A stretch of DNA of 64,000 nt from Streptomyces sp. CA-278952 (lineage in GTDB: Bacteria > Actinomycetota > Actinomycetes > Streptomycetales > Streptomycetaceae), in NCBI RefSeq assembly GCF_028747205.1, contig NZ_CP112880.1:1240001-1304000 (forward strand). Reading direction: 5' to 3'. Both the position numbers and the translations under genes were made by a program. Positions 16,518 to 25,403 of this stretch are shown piece by piece. How positions within the stretch are numbered: the first letter of the stretch is position 1; each line of letters begins with the position of its first letter. A model generated the notes under the pieces. It ran no database searches. It was not told the origin of the DNA and was given only the letters and a program-made list of their open reading frames with translations.

Positions 16518-16832
16518 TCACCCGCGCGGGGGCTCCCCGAAGAGGTCGACCGCGTTGCGCACCTCGCGCAGGGCCGCGGCCACCGCGCTCACCGAGCCGA
16601 TGGCCCCCGCGATCAGCAGCAGGGAGCGGCGCATGCGGGGGATCTCCGGCACGCCGCTGACGGCCATCGCGTCCAGGGCCGCCAGCTCGTCCTCGGCGAT
16701 CGGCCGGTCGGGGAATTCGCTCCGGAGCCCGGCCAGTTCGCGGCGGAGCCGGGAGACGGCCGTCCGCAGCTCGGCCACCCTCGGGTCCTCGTCGCTGCCG
16801 GTCAGCTGCTTCTGCCCCACGCTTCGCAACAC
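16518..16832 (-). CDS. DUF5955-family protein
   Basis: A 104-aa protein I recognise as the DUF5955 family found in Streptomyces. A predicted coiled, charged N-terminal half (VAELRTAVSRLRRELAGLRSE region) is followed by a C-terminal amphipathic or membrane-adjacent helix (RRSLLLIAGAIGSVSAVAAALREVRNAVDLFG region). Family members are small, of unknown function, and some sit near conservon or regulatory genes. GTG 16832 is chosen because GGGGAG lies four bases upstream; the open frame continues further without support. Confidence 0.7.
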   Translation of the reverse strand: MLRSVGQKQLTGSDEDPRVAELRTAVSRLRRELAGLRSEFPDRPIAEDELAALDAMAVSGVPEIPRMRRSLLLIAGAIGSVSAVAAALREVRNAVDLFGEPPRG

Positions 16833-17021
16833 AGCACTCCCCCTCGCACGTCCTTGTGCCGGTGTGACCCCCGAACCCGGGCTGTGGCCAAGTCCCCGGA
16901 CGTGTGCGCAAGTTAACGCCATGACAGGCAGTGCGCGCCAGCCCACGGAAAGAAATCGGGGTGACCCCTGAGGGTGACATGCGTGTCGCGTGTGCGAAGC
17001 GCCCAGTGGTATCCAGGCCCC

Positions 17022-17675
17022 ATGGTCACGGACACGACGACAGGCACGGCTACGGAGAGGACCGCGGAGATGACTTCCGCCGCGAGGAACCCCGAGGTCG
17101 CGGGGGTACTGCTGGCCGCCGGAGGGGGCCGTCGGCTCGGCGGCCGGCCGAAGGCGCTGCTGGAGCACCGGGGCCGCCCGCTGATCGAACACGCGGTGCG
17201 CTCCCTGCGCGACGGCGGCTGCGGCCCGCTGCACGTGGTGCTGGGCGCGGCGGCGGACGAGGTGCGGGCCCGCGCGGACCTCTCGGGTTGCGCGGTGACG
17301 GTGAACCCGGGCTGGGAGGAGGGCATGGGCTCCTCGCTCCGGCTGGGCCTGGCCGCCCTGGGCGCGGCGGACGCGGACGCGGCGCTCGTCCTTCTGGTCG
17401 ATCAGCCCGGGATCGGGGTGGAGGCGGTGGCGCGGGTGCGTCTCGCGTACCGCTCGCGGGCGAGTCTGGCGGCCGCCTCGTACGGCGGGGAGCGGGGCCA
17501 TCCGGTGCTGTTCGGGGCGGACCGGTGGGCGGACATCGCGGCGGGGGCGGTGGGCGACCGGGGCGCGCGGGCCTATCTGCGGGAGCACCGCGATGCGATC
17601 ACGCTCGTGGAGTGTTCGGATGTGGCCGAGGCGTACGACATCGACACCTCGCAGGACCTGAAGCACCTGGAGTGA
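17022..17675 (+). CDS. MobA/MocA-like nucleotidyltransferase
   Basis: A 217-aa NTP-transferase domain protein. The nucleotide-binding signature LLAAGGGRRLGGRPKALL lies at about 30-47, the metal Asp in LLVDQPGIG near 126, and the HPVLFG motif near 164. It resembles the molybdenum cofactor cytidylyltransferase MocA, which prepares the MCD cofactor for xanthine dehydrogenases. That would fit the purine-degrading neighbourhood, but no xanthine dehydrogenase gene is in the window, so the link is inference. ATG 17022 has no ribosome site. The downstream 261 bp lead into the malate synthase promoter. Confidence 0.75.
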   Translation: MVTDTTTGTATERTAEMTSAARNPEVAGVLLAAGGGRRLGGRPKALLEHRGRPLIEHAVRSLRDGGCGPLHVVLGAAADEVRARADLSGCAVTVNPGWEEGMGSSLRLGLAALGAADADAALVLLVDQPGIGVEAVARVRLAYRSRASLAAASYGGERGHPVLFGADRWADIAAGAVGDRGARAYLREHRDAITLVECSDVAEAYDIDTSQDLKHLE

Positions 17676-17766
17676 CCGTGCGACCCGCTCGCCGTCCACC
17701 GTCCGTGGTCGCGCTGGCACGCTGCGCCTCGACCGGTCCGTTTCTGTCGACCCGGAGAATCTCGAC

Positions 17767-17799
17767 ATCAACAAACCATTGAACTTCCACCATGAGGAA
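17767..17799. promoter_or_regulatory. Regulatory boxes before malate synthase (class A, plus a weak class B)
   Basis: ATCAAC-AAACC-ATTGAA (17767-17783) matches the class A element TTCAAC-N5-GTTGAA with symmetric changes at the arm ends. Directly after it, TTCCA-CCATG-AGGAA (17785-17799) resembles the class B element TTCCG-N5-CGGAA. Both lie about 140-170 bases upstream of the malate synthase start. They are inferred to tie glyoxylate disposal to allantoin use. Confidence 0.5.
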
Positions 17800-17936
17800 A
17801 CTACTATCCACTGGTCAGAAGCCCTCTGAACCTCAGACGGCACCCACGGCCGTATCTCGGAGCCATGGCACGCCGTGCCGTCTCAGGCGACCCGGCGGCC
17901 ATGAGACGCCGCCGCCCGCTGAAGGAGTGACAGCTC

Positions 17937-19556
17937 ATGTCCGCACCAGCGCCGTCCACGCTGGCCATCGTCGATGCCGAGCCCCTGCCCCGGCAGGAAG
18001 AGGTCCTGACCGACGCGGCCCTCGCGTTCGTGGCCGAACTGCACCGGCAGTTCACCCCGCGCCGCAATGAGCTGCTCGCCCGGCGCGGTGAGCGCCGCGC
18101 CGAGATCGCCCGCACCTCCACGCTGGACTTCCTGCCCGAGACGGCGGCGGTCCGCGCGGACGACTCCTGGAAGGTCGCACCGGCTCCGGCCGCTCTGAAC
18201 GACCGCCGGGTGGAGATCACCGGTCCGACCGATCGCAAGATGACCATCAACGCCCTGAACTCGGGCGCGAAGGTCTGGCTCGCCGACTTCGAGGACGCGT
18301 CCGCTCCCACCTGGGAGAACGTGATCCTCGGCCAGCTCAACCTGACCGACGCCTACGAGCGCCGCATCGACTTCACCGACCCGAGGTCGGGCAAGTCGTA
18401 CGCACTGAAGCCCGCCGACGAGCTCGCCACCGTCGTCACCCGCCCCCGCGGCTGGCACCTGGACGAGCGCCACATCCAGCTGGACGGCGTCTCCGTGCCC
18501 GGCGCCCTGGTCGACTTCGGCCTCTACTTCTTCCACAACGCCCAGCGCCTGATCGACCTCGGCAAGGGCCCGTACTTCTACCTCCCGAAGACGGAGTCGC
18601 ACCTGGAGGCCCGCCTCTGGAACGACGTCTTCGTCTTCGCCCAGGATTACGTCGGCATCCCGCAGGGCACGGTCCGCGCGACGGTGCTGATCGAGACGAT
18701 CACCGCCGCGTACGAGATGGAGGAGATCCTCTACGAGCTGCGCGACCATGCCTCCGGTCTCAACGCCGGCCGCTGGGACTACCTCTTCTCCATCGTCAAG
18801 AACTTCCGTGACGGCGGGTCCAAGTTCGTCCTCCCGGACCGCAACGCGGTGACGATGACCGCCCCCTTCATGCGGGCGTACACCGAACTCCTGGTCCGCA
18901 CCTGCCACAAGCGCGGCGCGCACGCGATCGGCGGCATGGCGGCCTTCATCCCCTCGCGCCGCGACGCCGAGGTCAACAAGGTGGCCTTCGAGAAGGTCAA
19001 GGCGGACAAGGACCGCGAGGCGCACGACGGCTTCGACGGCTCCTGGGTCGCCCACCCCGACCTGGTCCCGATCGCCCTGGCCTCCTTCGACGCGGTCCTC
19101 GGCGAGAAGCCCCACCAGAAGGACCGCCTCCGCGAGGACGTCTCGGTGGCCCCGGGCGACCTGATCGCCATCGACACTCTGGATGCCAGCCCGACCTACG
19201 ACGGCCTGCGCAACGCCGTGGCGGTCGGCATCCGCTACATCGAGGCCTGGCTGCGCGGCCTGGGCGCGGTCGCCATCTTCAACCTGATGGAGGACGCCGC
19301 CACCGCGGAGATCTCCCGCTCGCAGATCTGGCAGTGGATCAACGCGGACGTGGTCTTCGAGAACGGCGAACACGCCACGGCGGAGCTGGCCCGCAAGGTC
19401 GCCGCCGAGGAACTGGCCGCGATCCGCGAGGAGATCGGCGAGGAGACCTTCACCGCCGGCAAGTGGCAGCAGGCCCACGACCTCCTGCTCCAGGTCTCCC
19501 TGGACCAGGACTACGCGGACTTCCTGACGCTGCCGGCGTACGAGCAGCTGCGCTGA
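17937..19556 (+). CDS. aceB: Malate synthase A
   Basis: A 539-aa isoform A malate synthase (EC 2.3.3.9), condensing glyoxylate with acetyl-CoA. The family signature [17 protein letters not shown] is present near residue 270. The conserved Arg/Glu/Asp active-site surroundings appear in [11 protein letters not shown] (about 115-125), [17 protein letters not shown] and [15 protein letters not shown] (catalytic Asp in MEDAATAE). ATG 17937 follows GAAGGAG by nine bases. Placement next to the allantoin cluster rather than beside isocitrate lyase suggests its main job is to burn glyoxylate from allantoate. A hairpin (19593-19624) ends the gene. Confidence 0.96.
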   Translation: MSAPAPSTLAIVDAEPLPRQEEVLTDAALAFVAELHRQFTPRRNELLARRGERRAEIARTSTLDFLPETAAVRADDSWKVAPAPAALNDRRVEITGPTDRKMTINALNSGAKVWLADFEDASAPTWENVILGQLNLTDAYERRIDFTDPRSGKSYALKPADELATVVTRPRGWHLDERHIQLDGVSVPGALVDFGLYFFHNAQRLIDLGKGPYFYLPKTESHLEARLWNDVFVFAQDYVGIPQGTVRATVLIETITAAYEMEEILYELRDHASGLNAGRWDYLFSIVKNFRDGGSKFVLPDRNAVTMTAPFMRAYTELLVRTCHKRGAHAIGGMAAFIPSRRDAEVNKVAFEKVKADKDREAHDGFDGSWVAHPDLVPIALASFDAVLGEKPHQKDRLREDVSVAPGDLIAIDTLDASPTYDGLRNAVAVGIRYIEAWLRGLGAVAIFNLMEDAATAEISRSQIWQWINADVVFENGEHATAELARKVAAEELAAIREEIGEETFTAGKWQQAHDLLLQVSLDQDYADFLTLPAYEQLR

Positions 19557-19592
19557 CCTCGCCGTACGAGCACCGCACCAGCACCGACACTC

Positions 19593-19624
19593 CCGCCCCC
19601 GGCACCGCACAGCGCCGGGGGCGG
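19593..19624. terminator. Bidirectional terminator between aceB and the YfcC gene
   Basis: CCGCCCCCGGC (19593-19603) and GCCGGGGGCGG (19614-19624) form an 11-bp perfect stem with a 10-base loop, located between the two convergent genes. Confidence 0.8.
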
Positions 19625-19659
19625 TGGTGTGTGGCTGAGCCTGCGCGGCCCTCAGCCCC

Positions 19660-21192
19660 TCACGTCCACACCGCTCCCAGCGCCACGAACCCGCAGACGA
19701 GGGCGAACAGGATCGCCAGCAGCGGCCAGACGAACCGCAGGTACTTGTCGTAGCCGACCTTCGCCAGGGCCACCCCGCCGATGGTGACCGCCGTCGTCGG
19801 AACCCAGAGGTTCATCCAGCCGCTCGCCGCCTGCCACGCCGTGACGACCACGGCGCGGGAGACGCCCGCGAAGTCGGCGAGCGGGGCCAGGATCGGCATC
19901 GCCAGCGTGGCGTGGCCGGAGGTGGAGGGGATGAGGAAGGCGAGCGGCAGGTTGACGATGAAGACGAAGACCGCGAACAGCGCCGACGAGGTGCCCGAGA
20001 CCACGCCCTCGATGGAGTGGAGCACGGTGTCGGTGATCTGCGCGTTGTTCATGATGACCGTGACGCCGCGCGCGAGGACGATGACCAGGGCCGGGGAGAT
20101 GAAGTCCGCCGCACCCTGGACGATCGTCGCGCTCAGCTTCTGCTCGCCGAACCGCGCGACGACGCCCACCAGGACCGCCGCGACCAGGAACAGGGCGGCG
20201 AGATGGGGGAAGGACCAGCCGAGTTCGAAGCCGTACGGGGTGGCGTCGGCGTCGCCCGTGAGGGCGCTGGACCACGGGACGACCGAGAAGATCATGAAGC
20301 TGAAGACCAGGGCGACCAGGACGAGGACGGTCCGGTGGAGGCCGGTCAGCTCCGGGGGTTCCCCCGCGTCCGCCGCGTTGTGCTCGCGGTCGCCGGGCAG
20401 GAAGCCGGAGAGCGAGCGGTCGGGGTCCTTGCGGACGCGTCCCGCGTACCGGATGACGTAGCCGATCGTCACGGCCGTCAGGACCACCCACATGACCGCG
20501 CGCAGCACGATGCCGTCGCCGAGCGAGATGTCGGCGGCGGAGGACGCGACTCCGGTGGCGAAGGGGTTCACGGTGGAGCAGAGCACGCCGATGCCCGCGC
20601 CGAGGATGATCGTGCCGGTGGCCACCATGCGGTCGTAGCCGAGGGCCAGCATCAGCGGGATGACCAGGCCGTAGAAGCCGAGCGTCTCCTCCGCGAACCC
20701 CTCGACGGTGCCGAGGAGGGAGAAGACCAGCATCACTCCGGCGATGAGCAGCGCTCCCCGGTCGCGCAGCCGGTGCGCGAGGCGGCCGATGCCCCGGTCC
20801 AGGGCGCCGGTGGCGAACACCACGGTGATGAACGCGCCGATGGCGAGCACGAAGAGGAACACGCCGGCGCTGCCGTACAGTTCGCCGGCCAGGTCCGGTC
20901 CGACCTCGCCCGTCTCCGCGTCCTGGACGCCGTAGAGGCCGTTGACCGGGGAGAGGAAGAGGTCGTTCAGGCGGTCCACGAAGCTCTGGTCGGAGTCGAC
21001 CCGGTGGTACGTCCCCTGGACCGGGGCCCCTTCCCCGTCGCGGTCGTAGGCCCCGGGCGGGATCAGGAAGGCCAGTCCCCAGACGGCCAGCGTGACGACC
21101 GCGAGGATCGTGAGGGCGCTGGGGAAGGTGAACCTCTTCTTGGCCGGGGGCTCTTCCTCCGGGGCCGGCTTCGTGCCGGCCGCGCTGCTCAT
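19660..21192 (-). CDS. YfcC/DcuC-type ion-coupled membrane transporter
   Basis: A 510-aa transporter with about 12 membrane segments starting near residue 26. Features of the YfcC family include PPGAYDR after the first helix, GTVEGFAEETLGFYGLV, STVNPFATGVASSAA and IPSTSGHATLAMPILAPLADFAGVSR. Members are annotated as basic amino acid, C4-dicarboxylate or short-chain fatty acid carriers; the substrate is not certain. Its ATG overlaps the stop of the small upstream frame (ATGA at 21189-21192), so translation is probably coupled. The upstream frame is the stump of an M20 peptidase, a common partner gene of YfcC carriers. Confidence 0.82.
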   Translation of the reverse strand: MSSAAGTKPAPEEEPPAKKRFTFPSALTILAVVTLAVWGLAFLIPPGAYDRDGEGAPVQGTYHRVDSDQSFVDRLNDLFLSPVNGLYGVQDAETGEVGPDLAGELYGSAGVFLFVLAIGAFITVVFATGALDRGIGRLAHRLRDRGALLIAGVMLVFSLLGTVEGFAEETLGFYGLVIPLMLALGYDRMVATGTIILGAGIGVLCSTVNPFATGVASSAADISLGDGIVLRAVMWVVLTAVTIGYVIRYAGRVRKDPDRSLSGFLPGDREHNAADAGEPPELTGLHRTVLVLVALVFSFMIFSVVPWSSALTGDADATPYGFELGWSFPHLAALFLVAAVLVGVVARFGEQKLSATIVQGAADFISPALVIVLARGVTVIMNNAQITDTVLHSIEGVVSGTSSALFAVFVFIVNLPLAFLIPSTSGHATLAMPILAPLADFAGVSRAVVVTAWQAASGWMNLWVPTTAVTIGGVALAKVGYDKYLRFVWPLLAILFALVCGFVALGAVWT

Positions 21193-21404
21193 GCCGTGCT
21201 CCGGCCCGTCGCGGTCCCCAGCGGGATACCGAACGGACGCGAGGACTCCGGATGGGTGACGAGGAGGTCGTGGGCCTCGCGCACGGGGTCGGGCGGGAGG
21301 CCGGGGAACGCGATGGACGGGATGGCCTTCAGCCGTTCCAGGTCGGCGACGAGACCGTCCATCAGCGCGTCGACCCGGGTGTTCAGGTCGTCTCCCGGAT
21401 CCAT
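21189..21404 (-). pseudogene. N-terminal stump of an M20-family peptidase
   Basis: A 71-aa frame whose first 45 residues (LNTRVDALMDGLVADLERL, then IPSIAFPG, then PVREAHDLL) match the N-terminal helix and opening strand typical of M20 dipeptidases. The roughly 400 residues with the metal ligands are absent; an unrelated Ser/Pro/Gly tail leads to a stop that overlaps the YfcC start. It is most simply an in-place deletion that fused the peptidase start to the junction with the transporter gene. It may persist as a translated leader that couples translation to the transporter. Confidence 0.6.
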
Positions 21405-21501
21405 GGTTCAGCCCCTTCGGTCCACTGGCCTTGGCCTTCAGGACCAATGGACCATGGGGGGCGGCGCGCCGCACGCCTGGGAAACGGCGCTCGGTCGGGC
21501 C

Positions 21502-22479
21502 TCAGTCCGTCAGGACCACCGTCCGCTGGGCCGAGAAGTCACCCCACTTGCCGTCCGGAAGCTTGGCCCTGAGCTTGACCGAATAGCGGGTGCCCACCGG
21601 GTCGGAGAGGTCCAGACGGTAGGTGGCGCGCCCCTTGGGGGGCGTGCCGCCCCAGACGATGGTGGTGGTCAGCTTGCCGTTCAGATGGAGCTCGTAGGCG
21701 GGGATGACTCCGCCCGTCTCGGGCTGGTCCCAGGACAGGTCGAGGGTGGAGGCGGCGCCCTCCTTGCCGATCTCGGCGCTCAGGCCGGTGGGGGCGGTGC
21801 TCGCGGGGGCGCCGGGGGCGGACTCGGTGGTGAGGTCGAGCGTGTTGCTGTCGGCCGAGGACTTGTCGGAGGCGTCCCGGGCCCGGACGGTGAAGGTGTA
21901 GACGGTCCCCGGGCGCAGACCCGTGAGCTTCGCCGTGGTCTCGGAGGCCGGGACGCTGTGGATCCGGGAGTCCTCCTGGTAGATGTCGTACGAGGTGACG
22001 CCGACGTCGTCCTTGGACGCGCCCCAGGTGAGGGTGGCGGCACGTTTCCCGTCGGCGCCGCCCGTCAGCTTCGCCGGGACGGTGGGGGGCGTGTCGTCCT
22101 TGGGCGGGGTGGCCTGGGTGGTGACGGGGACGCCCTTGCTGGGCGCGGAGAGATTGCCCGCCGTGTCCTTGGTCCGGACGCTGAAGGTGTAGTCCGTCGA
22201 GGCCGTCAGCCCGTTGACGTCGATCATGGTCTTGGTCGCCGGGACGCTCTTGACCTTGGCCTTTCCACGGTAGATCTCGTATCCGGCGACCTTCTCGTTG
22301 TCGGAGGCGCCTTCCCACATGACGTGCACCGAGGTGGAGCTGCTGGCCTGTGCGGTCACGCCCTTGGGGGTGCCGGGAGGCTGCGTGTCGGCTTCGGCGG
22401 TGCCACCGCAGGCGGAGAGGAGGGGGGTGAGAAGCAGGGCGGAACAGGTCAACGCGGCAGATATGTGGGGGCGTTGCAC
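21502..22479 (-). CDS. Secreted lipoprotein with three fibronectin type III domains
   Basis: A 325-aa exported protein. It begins with a signal peptide and lipobox LLSAC near residues 20-24, so it is probably lipid-anchored outside the membrane. Three FN3 modules follow (about 35-122, 132-220 and 230-322), each with the WxxxxD/Y-EIY and Y-TF-V signature strands. No catalytic domain is present. Such FN3 arrays serve as spacers or adhesins, often on polysaccharide hydrolases, but here they stand alone. GTG 22479 is preferred to the ATG five codons earlier, because GGAAGG lies seven bases before it. Confidence 0.8.
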   Translation of the reverse strand: MQRPHISAALTCSALLLTPLLSACGGTAEADTQPPGTPKGVTAQASSSTSVHVMWEGASDNEKVAGYEIYRGKAKVKSVPATKTMIDVNGLTASTDYTFSVRTKDTAGNLSAPSKGVPVTTQATPPKDDTPPTVPAKLTGGADGKRAATLTWGASKDDVGVTSYDIYQEDSRIHSVPASETTAKLTGLRPGTVYTFTVRARDASDKSSADSNTLDLTTESAPGAPASTAPTGLSAEIGKEGAASTLDLSWDQPETGGVIPAYELHLNGKLTTTIVWGGTPPKGRATYRLDLSDPVGTRYSVKLRAKLPDGKWGDFSAQRTVVLTD

Positions 22480-22494
22480 AGTGGTGCCTTCCAT

Positions 22495-22819
22495 CCGGAC
22501 AGCAATGGTCCAGACCTGTATGCCATGGCGCGGGGGTCGCCGACAAGAGGACGGCGAGGAACCTTCCGCTATGTGACGGTGTGCGCCGCCCGACCGGGGT
22601 CCGGGCAGGGCCTGGAACAGCTGTCAGCCTCTTCGGTGTGCCGGTTCGGGTGCCGGACGACGCCCCGCTGCTGGACCGGGTGATCGCTCTCAGTGGCCGC
22701 CGTCCGGACTGGCGGCCGGACGGCCGAGAAGGGACAGACCGCCTCACCGCTCCCGGGGCCGGCTGGCCGGCGGGGCGGTTCCCCCAACGGTGAGAACCCC
22801 GTGACGGCAGGCAGCCCGG
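22495..22819. other. Intergenic region with one hairpin, no gene seen
   Basis: This stretch holds the promoter side of the FN3 lipoprotein gene and the 3' flank of the alpha/beta hydrolase. The only structure noted is GCCGTCCGG (22699-22707) pairing with CCGGACGGC (22716-22724) over an 8-base loop, which could be a terminator for the leftward hydrolase. A 70-codon rightward frame here lacks a recognisable domain and is not called. Confidence 0.4.
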
Positions 22820-23503
22820 TCAGCTGGTGAAGAACTCCGTGATGTGCCCGGCCACCTGGTCCGCCCGGGTCTCGTGCATGCGGTGTCCGCCCGGGACCGT
22901 GATCAGCCGGCAGTCCGGGATCAGGGAGGCCACGTCGGCCTGGCGGTGCTGTTCCATCCTGCTCTCCGGGCCGCCGGTGATGATCAGCGTCGGGGAGACG
23001 ATGTCGCCGAGGGCCTCGTCGGCGTCCGGGCCGGGGTCGGCGAGCTGGTCGCGTACGGCGGGCACCGCGTTCTCGTCGTAGTCCACCGGGCCCTCGCCCC
23101 GGCCCGCCGGGCCCGGGTCGCCGGGGAACGGGGCCGGGGTCTCCACCAGCACCAGCCGCTCCACGCGGTCGGAGTGCTCCTGCGCCACCAGCCGGGCGAC
23201 GACCCCGCCCATGCCGTGGCCGACGAGTCCGACGCGGTGCAGTTCCAGCTCGTCGAGGAAGCCCACGACGTCCTCGGCCATCAGCTCCAGGGCGTAGTCG
23301 TCGGGCCAGTCGCTCTCGCCGTGGCCGCGCAGGTCCAGGGCGAAGACCCGCCACTCCTGGCCCAGCAGGGGGCCGGCCGCCTCCCAGTTCGCGGCCGAAC
23401 CGCCGAGGCCGTGCAGCAGCACGACGGGCGAGCCGAACGCGTCGCCCCAGGTCCGGTACGCGAGGCGCACATCGCCGACATCCACAACAGACTGATCTTC
23501 CAT
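22820..23503 (-). CDS. Alpha/beta-hydrolase-fold protein with a Gly at the nucleophile position
   Basis: A 227-aa alpha/beta-hydrolase fold protein. The oxyanion strand VVLLHGLGGSAANW (about 27-40) and the catalytic-acid and His regions (PGGHRMHE near the C terminus) are normal. The nucleophile elbow, which should read GHSMGG, reads GHGMGG: Gly97 replaces the catalytic Ser (codon GGC at 23213-23215). The usual hydrolase chemistry is therefore unlikely. It could be a binding or signalling protein, a lyase-like member, or a decayed enzyme. Start ATG 23503; no partner gene is adjacent on the same strand. Confidence 0.8.
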   Translation of the reverse strand: MEDQSVVDVGDVRLAYRTWGDAFGSPVVLLHGLGGSAANWEAAGPLLGQEWRVFALDLRGHGESDWPDDYALELMAEDVVGFLDELELHRVGLVGHGMGGVVARLVAQEHSDRVERLVLVETPAPFPGDPGPAGRGEGPVDYDENAVPAVRDQLADPGPDADEALGDIVSPTLIITGGPESRMEQHRQADVASLIPDCRLITVPGGHRMHETRADQVAGHITEFFTS

Positions 23504-23595
23504 GCCCCTGACGCTACAGCCGACGGACGCCGGACGGCCGACGGGGCCCCGCGTCGCACGGGGCCCCCGGATGCTCCGGTCACGATCCGCAGGGG

Positions 23596-25053
23596 TCAGT
23601 GGACGCCGACCCCGGCCGCGGCCGGCACCACGTGCTCGCCCGGTGCCTGCTCCTCGTCCGCCGTGTCGGCCTTGCGGCCCAGGTGGTTGAAGGCGAGGTT
23701 CAGCACGATCGCCACCACACAGCCGGTGGAGATGCCCGAGTCGAGGACGACCAGCAGACTCTCCGGGAAGGCGTGGTAGAACTGCGGCGCCGCAATCGGG
23801 ATCAGCCCGATGCCGAGGGCCGCCGCCACGATCAGCGCGTTCTCGCCCTTCTCCATGGCCGCGGTGGCCAGGGTCTGGATGCCGCTGGCCGCGACCGTGC
23901 CGAAGAGGACGATGCCCGCGCCGCCGAGCACCGGCAGCGGTACGAGGGCGATGACGGAGGCCGCGATGGGAACCAGGCCGAGCACGATGAGGATGCCGCC
24001 CCCCGCGGCGACGACGAAGCGACTGCGGATCTTCGTCATGGCGACGAGGCCGACGTTCTGGGCGAAGGCGCTGCACATGAACCCGTTGAAGAGCGGGCTG
24101 ATGGCGCTGCCGAGGGTGTCGGCGCGCAGACCGCCCTCGATGATCTTCTCGTCGGCCGGGCGGCCGACGATCTTGCCGAGGGCCAGCATGTCCGCGGTGG
24201 ACTCGGTCATGCAGACCAGCATCACGATGCACATGGAGATGATGGCGGCGATCTCGAACTGCGGTGCGCCGAAGGCGAACGGCGTCGGGAAGCCGACCAC
24301 GTCGGCTTCCTTGATGGCGCCGAAGTCGGTGATGCCGGCCGGGATGGCGATCAGGGTGCCGATGACGAGACCGAGCAGGATCGCGATCTGCTGGAGGAAG
24401 CCGCGCAGGAGCTTGCGCAGGGCCAGCACGACGACCAGGGTCACGGCGGCCATGGTGATGTTGGTCATCGAACCGTAGTCGTCGGCCGTGGCGTTGCCGC
24501 CCTGCGACCAGTTGAAGGCGACCGGGAGGAGCGAGACGCCGATCAGGGTGATCACGGTGCCGGTGACGACGGGTGGGAAGAAGCGCACCAGTTTGCAGAA
24601 GTACGGGGCGAGGACGAACCCGAGAAGACTCGCGACGATGATCGCGCCGAAGATGACGGCTATCCCGTCGTGTCCCCGGTCCTTGCCTATCGCGATCATC
24701 GGGGCGACCCCGGCGAACGAGACGCCGTTGACGAAGGGCAGCCGGGCGCCGACCTTCCAGAAGCCGATGGTCTGGAGCAGGGTGGCGATCCCCGCGGTGA
24801 AGAGGCTCGCCCCCATCAGGAAGGCGGTCTCCTTGGCGGTGAGGCCGACGGCGGGCCCCACGATGAGCGGCGGGGCCACCACGCCCGCGTACATGGCGGC
24901 CACGTGCTGGAGGCCGCTGGTGAACATCTTCAGAGGGGGGAGGGTCTCGTCGACCGGGTGTTTCCGGTCGCCCCCCGCTTCCGCGGCGTTGTCGGCCGTC
25001 GTGTCGGGGGCGGCTGCATCTGCGTCTTTGCGAAACCTGGGCTTGGCGGCCAC
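23596..25053 (-). CDS. NCS2 nucleobase:cation symporter (xanthine/uric acid type)
   Basis: A 485-aa permease of the NCS2/NAT family with about 14 membrane segments. Family marks include the QH pair before TM1 (GLQHVAAMYAGVV), TM8 with Glu in CMTESTADMLALG, and TM10 MCSAFAQNVGLV. This pattern is typical of xanthine/urate transporters such as PucJK and UacT. GTG 25053 follows GGAGGA by seven bases. It is last in the urate operon but separated from the deaminase gene by a strong hairpin, so it may have its own promoter or receive read-through only. A paralogous permease lies two genes upstream. Confidence 0.9.
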   Translation of the reverse strand: MAAKPRFRKDADAAAPDTTADNAAEAGGDRKHPVDETLPPLKMFTSGLQHVAAMYAGVVAPPLIVGPAVGLTAKETAFLMGASLFTAGIATLLQTIGFWKVGARLPFVNGVSFAGVAPMIAIGKDRGHDGIAVIFGAIIVASLLGFVLAPYFCKLVRFFPPVVTGTVITLIGVSLLPVAFNWSQGGNATADDYGSMTNITMAAVTLVVVLALRKLLRGFLQQIAILLGLVIGTLIAIPAGITDFGAIKEADVVGFPTPFAFGAPQFEIAAIISMCIVMLVCMTESTADMLALGKIVGRPADEKIIEGGLRADTLGSAISPLFNGFMCSAFAQNVGLVAMTKIRSRFVVAAGGGILIVLGLVPIAASVIALVPLPVLGGAGIVLFGTVAASGIQTLATAAMEKGENALIVAAALGIGLIPIAAPQFYHAFPESLLVVLDSGISTGCVVAIVLNLAFNHLGRKADTADEEQAPGEHVVPAAAGVGVH

Positions 25054-25391
25054 GGCGGTTCCTCCGGTCGGTTACACGTCGTCGGCGACGTGGGATTCAG
25101 GGAGGTGGTGCGTAAGTGGTGCGGCTGTGCGGCTCTCTCAGGTGGTGCAGGTCGTGCAGAGGGGGGTGCGGATGGGCGCGCACGGGGGGGGTGTGCGGGC
25201 AGCGTTCATCACCGGTCCGGCGGGCGCGCACCATGCGCGCGCCCGCCGGACCGGCTGCCGTGGACCCCGCTCGGGTCCACGGCGGCCGGTCTCGGGCCGT
25301 CCCCCTCGACCGGCCGGTCGGGGATACCGCGCGGAGCCGGGCTCCGCGGGGATGCCGCACGGAGTCGGACTCCGGCGGGTACCGCTCGGAA
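25054..25391. other. Intergenic region with repeats and a terminator, no gene
   Basis: The 338 bp between the deaminase stop and the permease start hold two repeat units with internal palindromes (25321-25376, continuing into the deaminase 3' end) and a strong hairpin (25212-25254). The remaining 160 bp before the permease should contain its promoter, but no convincing -35/-10 pair or class A/B box was found. Confidence 0.5.
25212..25254. terminator. Strong hairpin between the deaminase and permease genes
   Basis: An 18-bp perfect stem (arms 25212-25229 and 25237-25254; loop ACCATGC) without a T tract, about 140 bp past the deaminase stop. It probably ends or attenuates transcription of the leftward urate operon before its last permease gene. 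Confidence 0.8.
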
Positions 25392-25403
25392 TCAGGCTCC
25401 GGC
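25321..25403. repeat. Three 27/28-bp repeats with covarying palindromes at the deaminase 3' end
   Basis: The element CCGCnCGGA recurs at 25327, 25355 and 25382 (28- and 27-bp steps). Each unit contains its own inverted repeat: GGAGCC-G-GGCTCC, GGAGTC-G-GACTCC and GGAATC-A-GGCTCC. The first two differ by a compensating C-to-T and G-to-A pair. The third unit contains the stop codon of the deaminase gene (25392-25394). Confidence 0.7.

Noticed and set aside
17883..19610. 575-codon leftward frame antisense to malate synthase
   Set aside because: It is an Arg/Gly/Val-rich shadow of a clearly identified gene.
19912..22683. Very long rightward frame antisense to the YfcC and FN3 genes
   Set aside because: Composition is dominated by Arg, Gly, Asp and Glu from high GC; no family recognised and it crosses two real genes.
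22820..24232. Extended leftward frame that would fuse the hydrolase to 240 upstream residues
   Set aside because: The added part is an out-of-frame shadow of the NCS2 permease gene; ATG 23503 gives a complete hydrolase.
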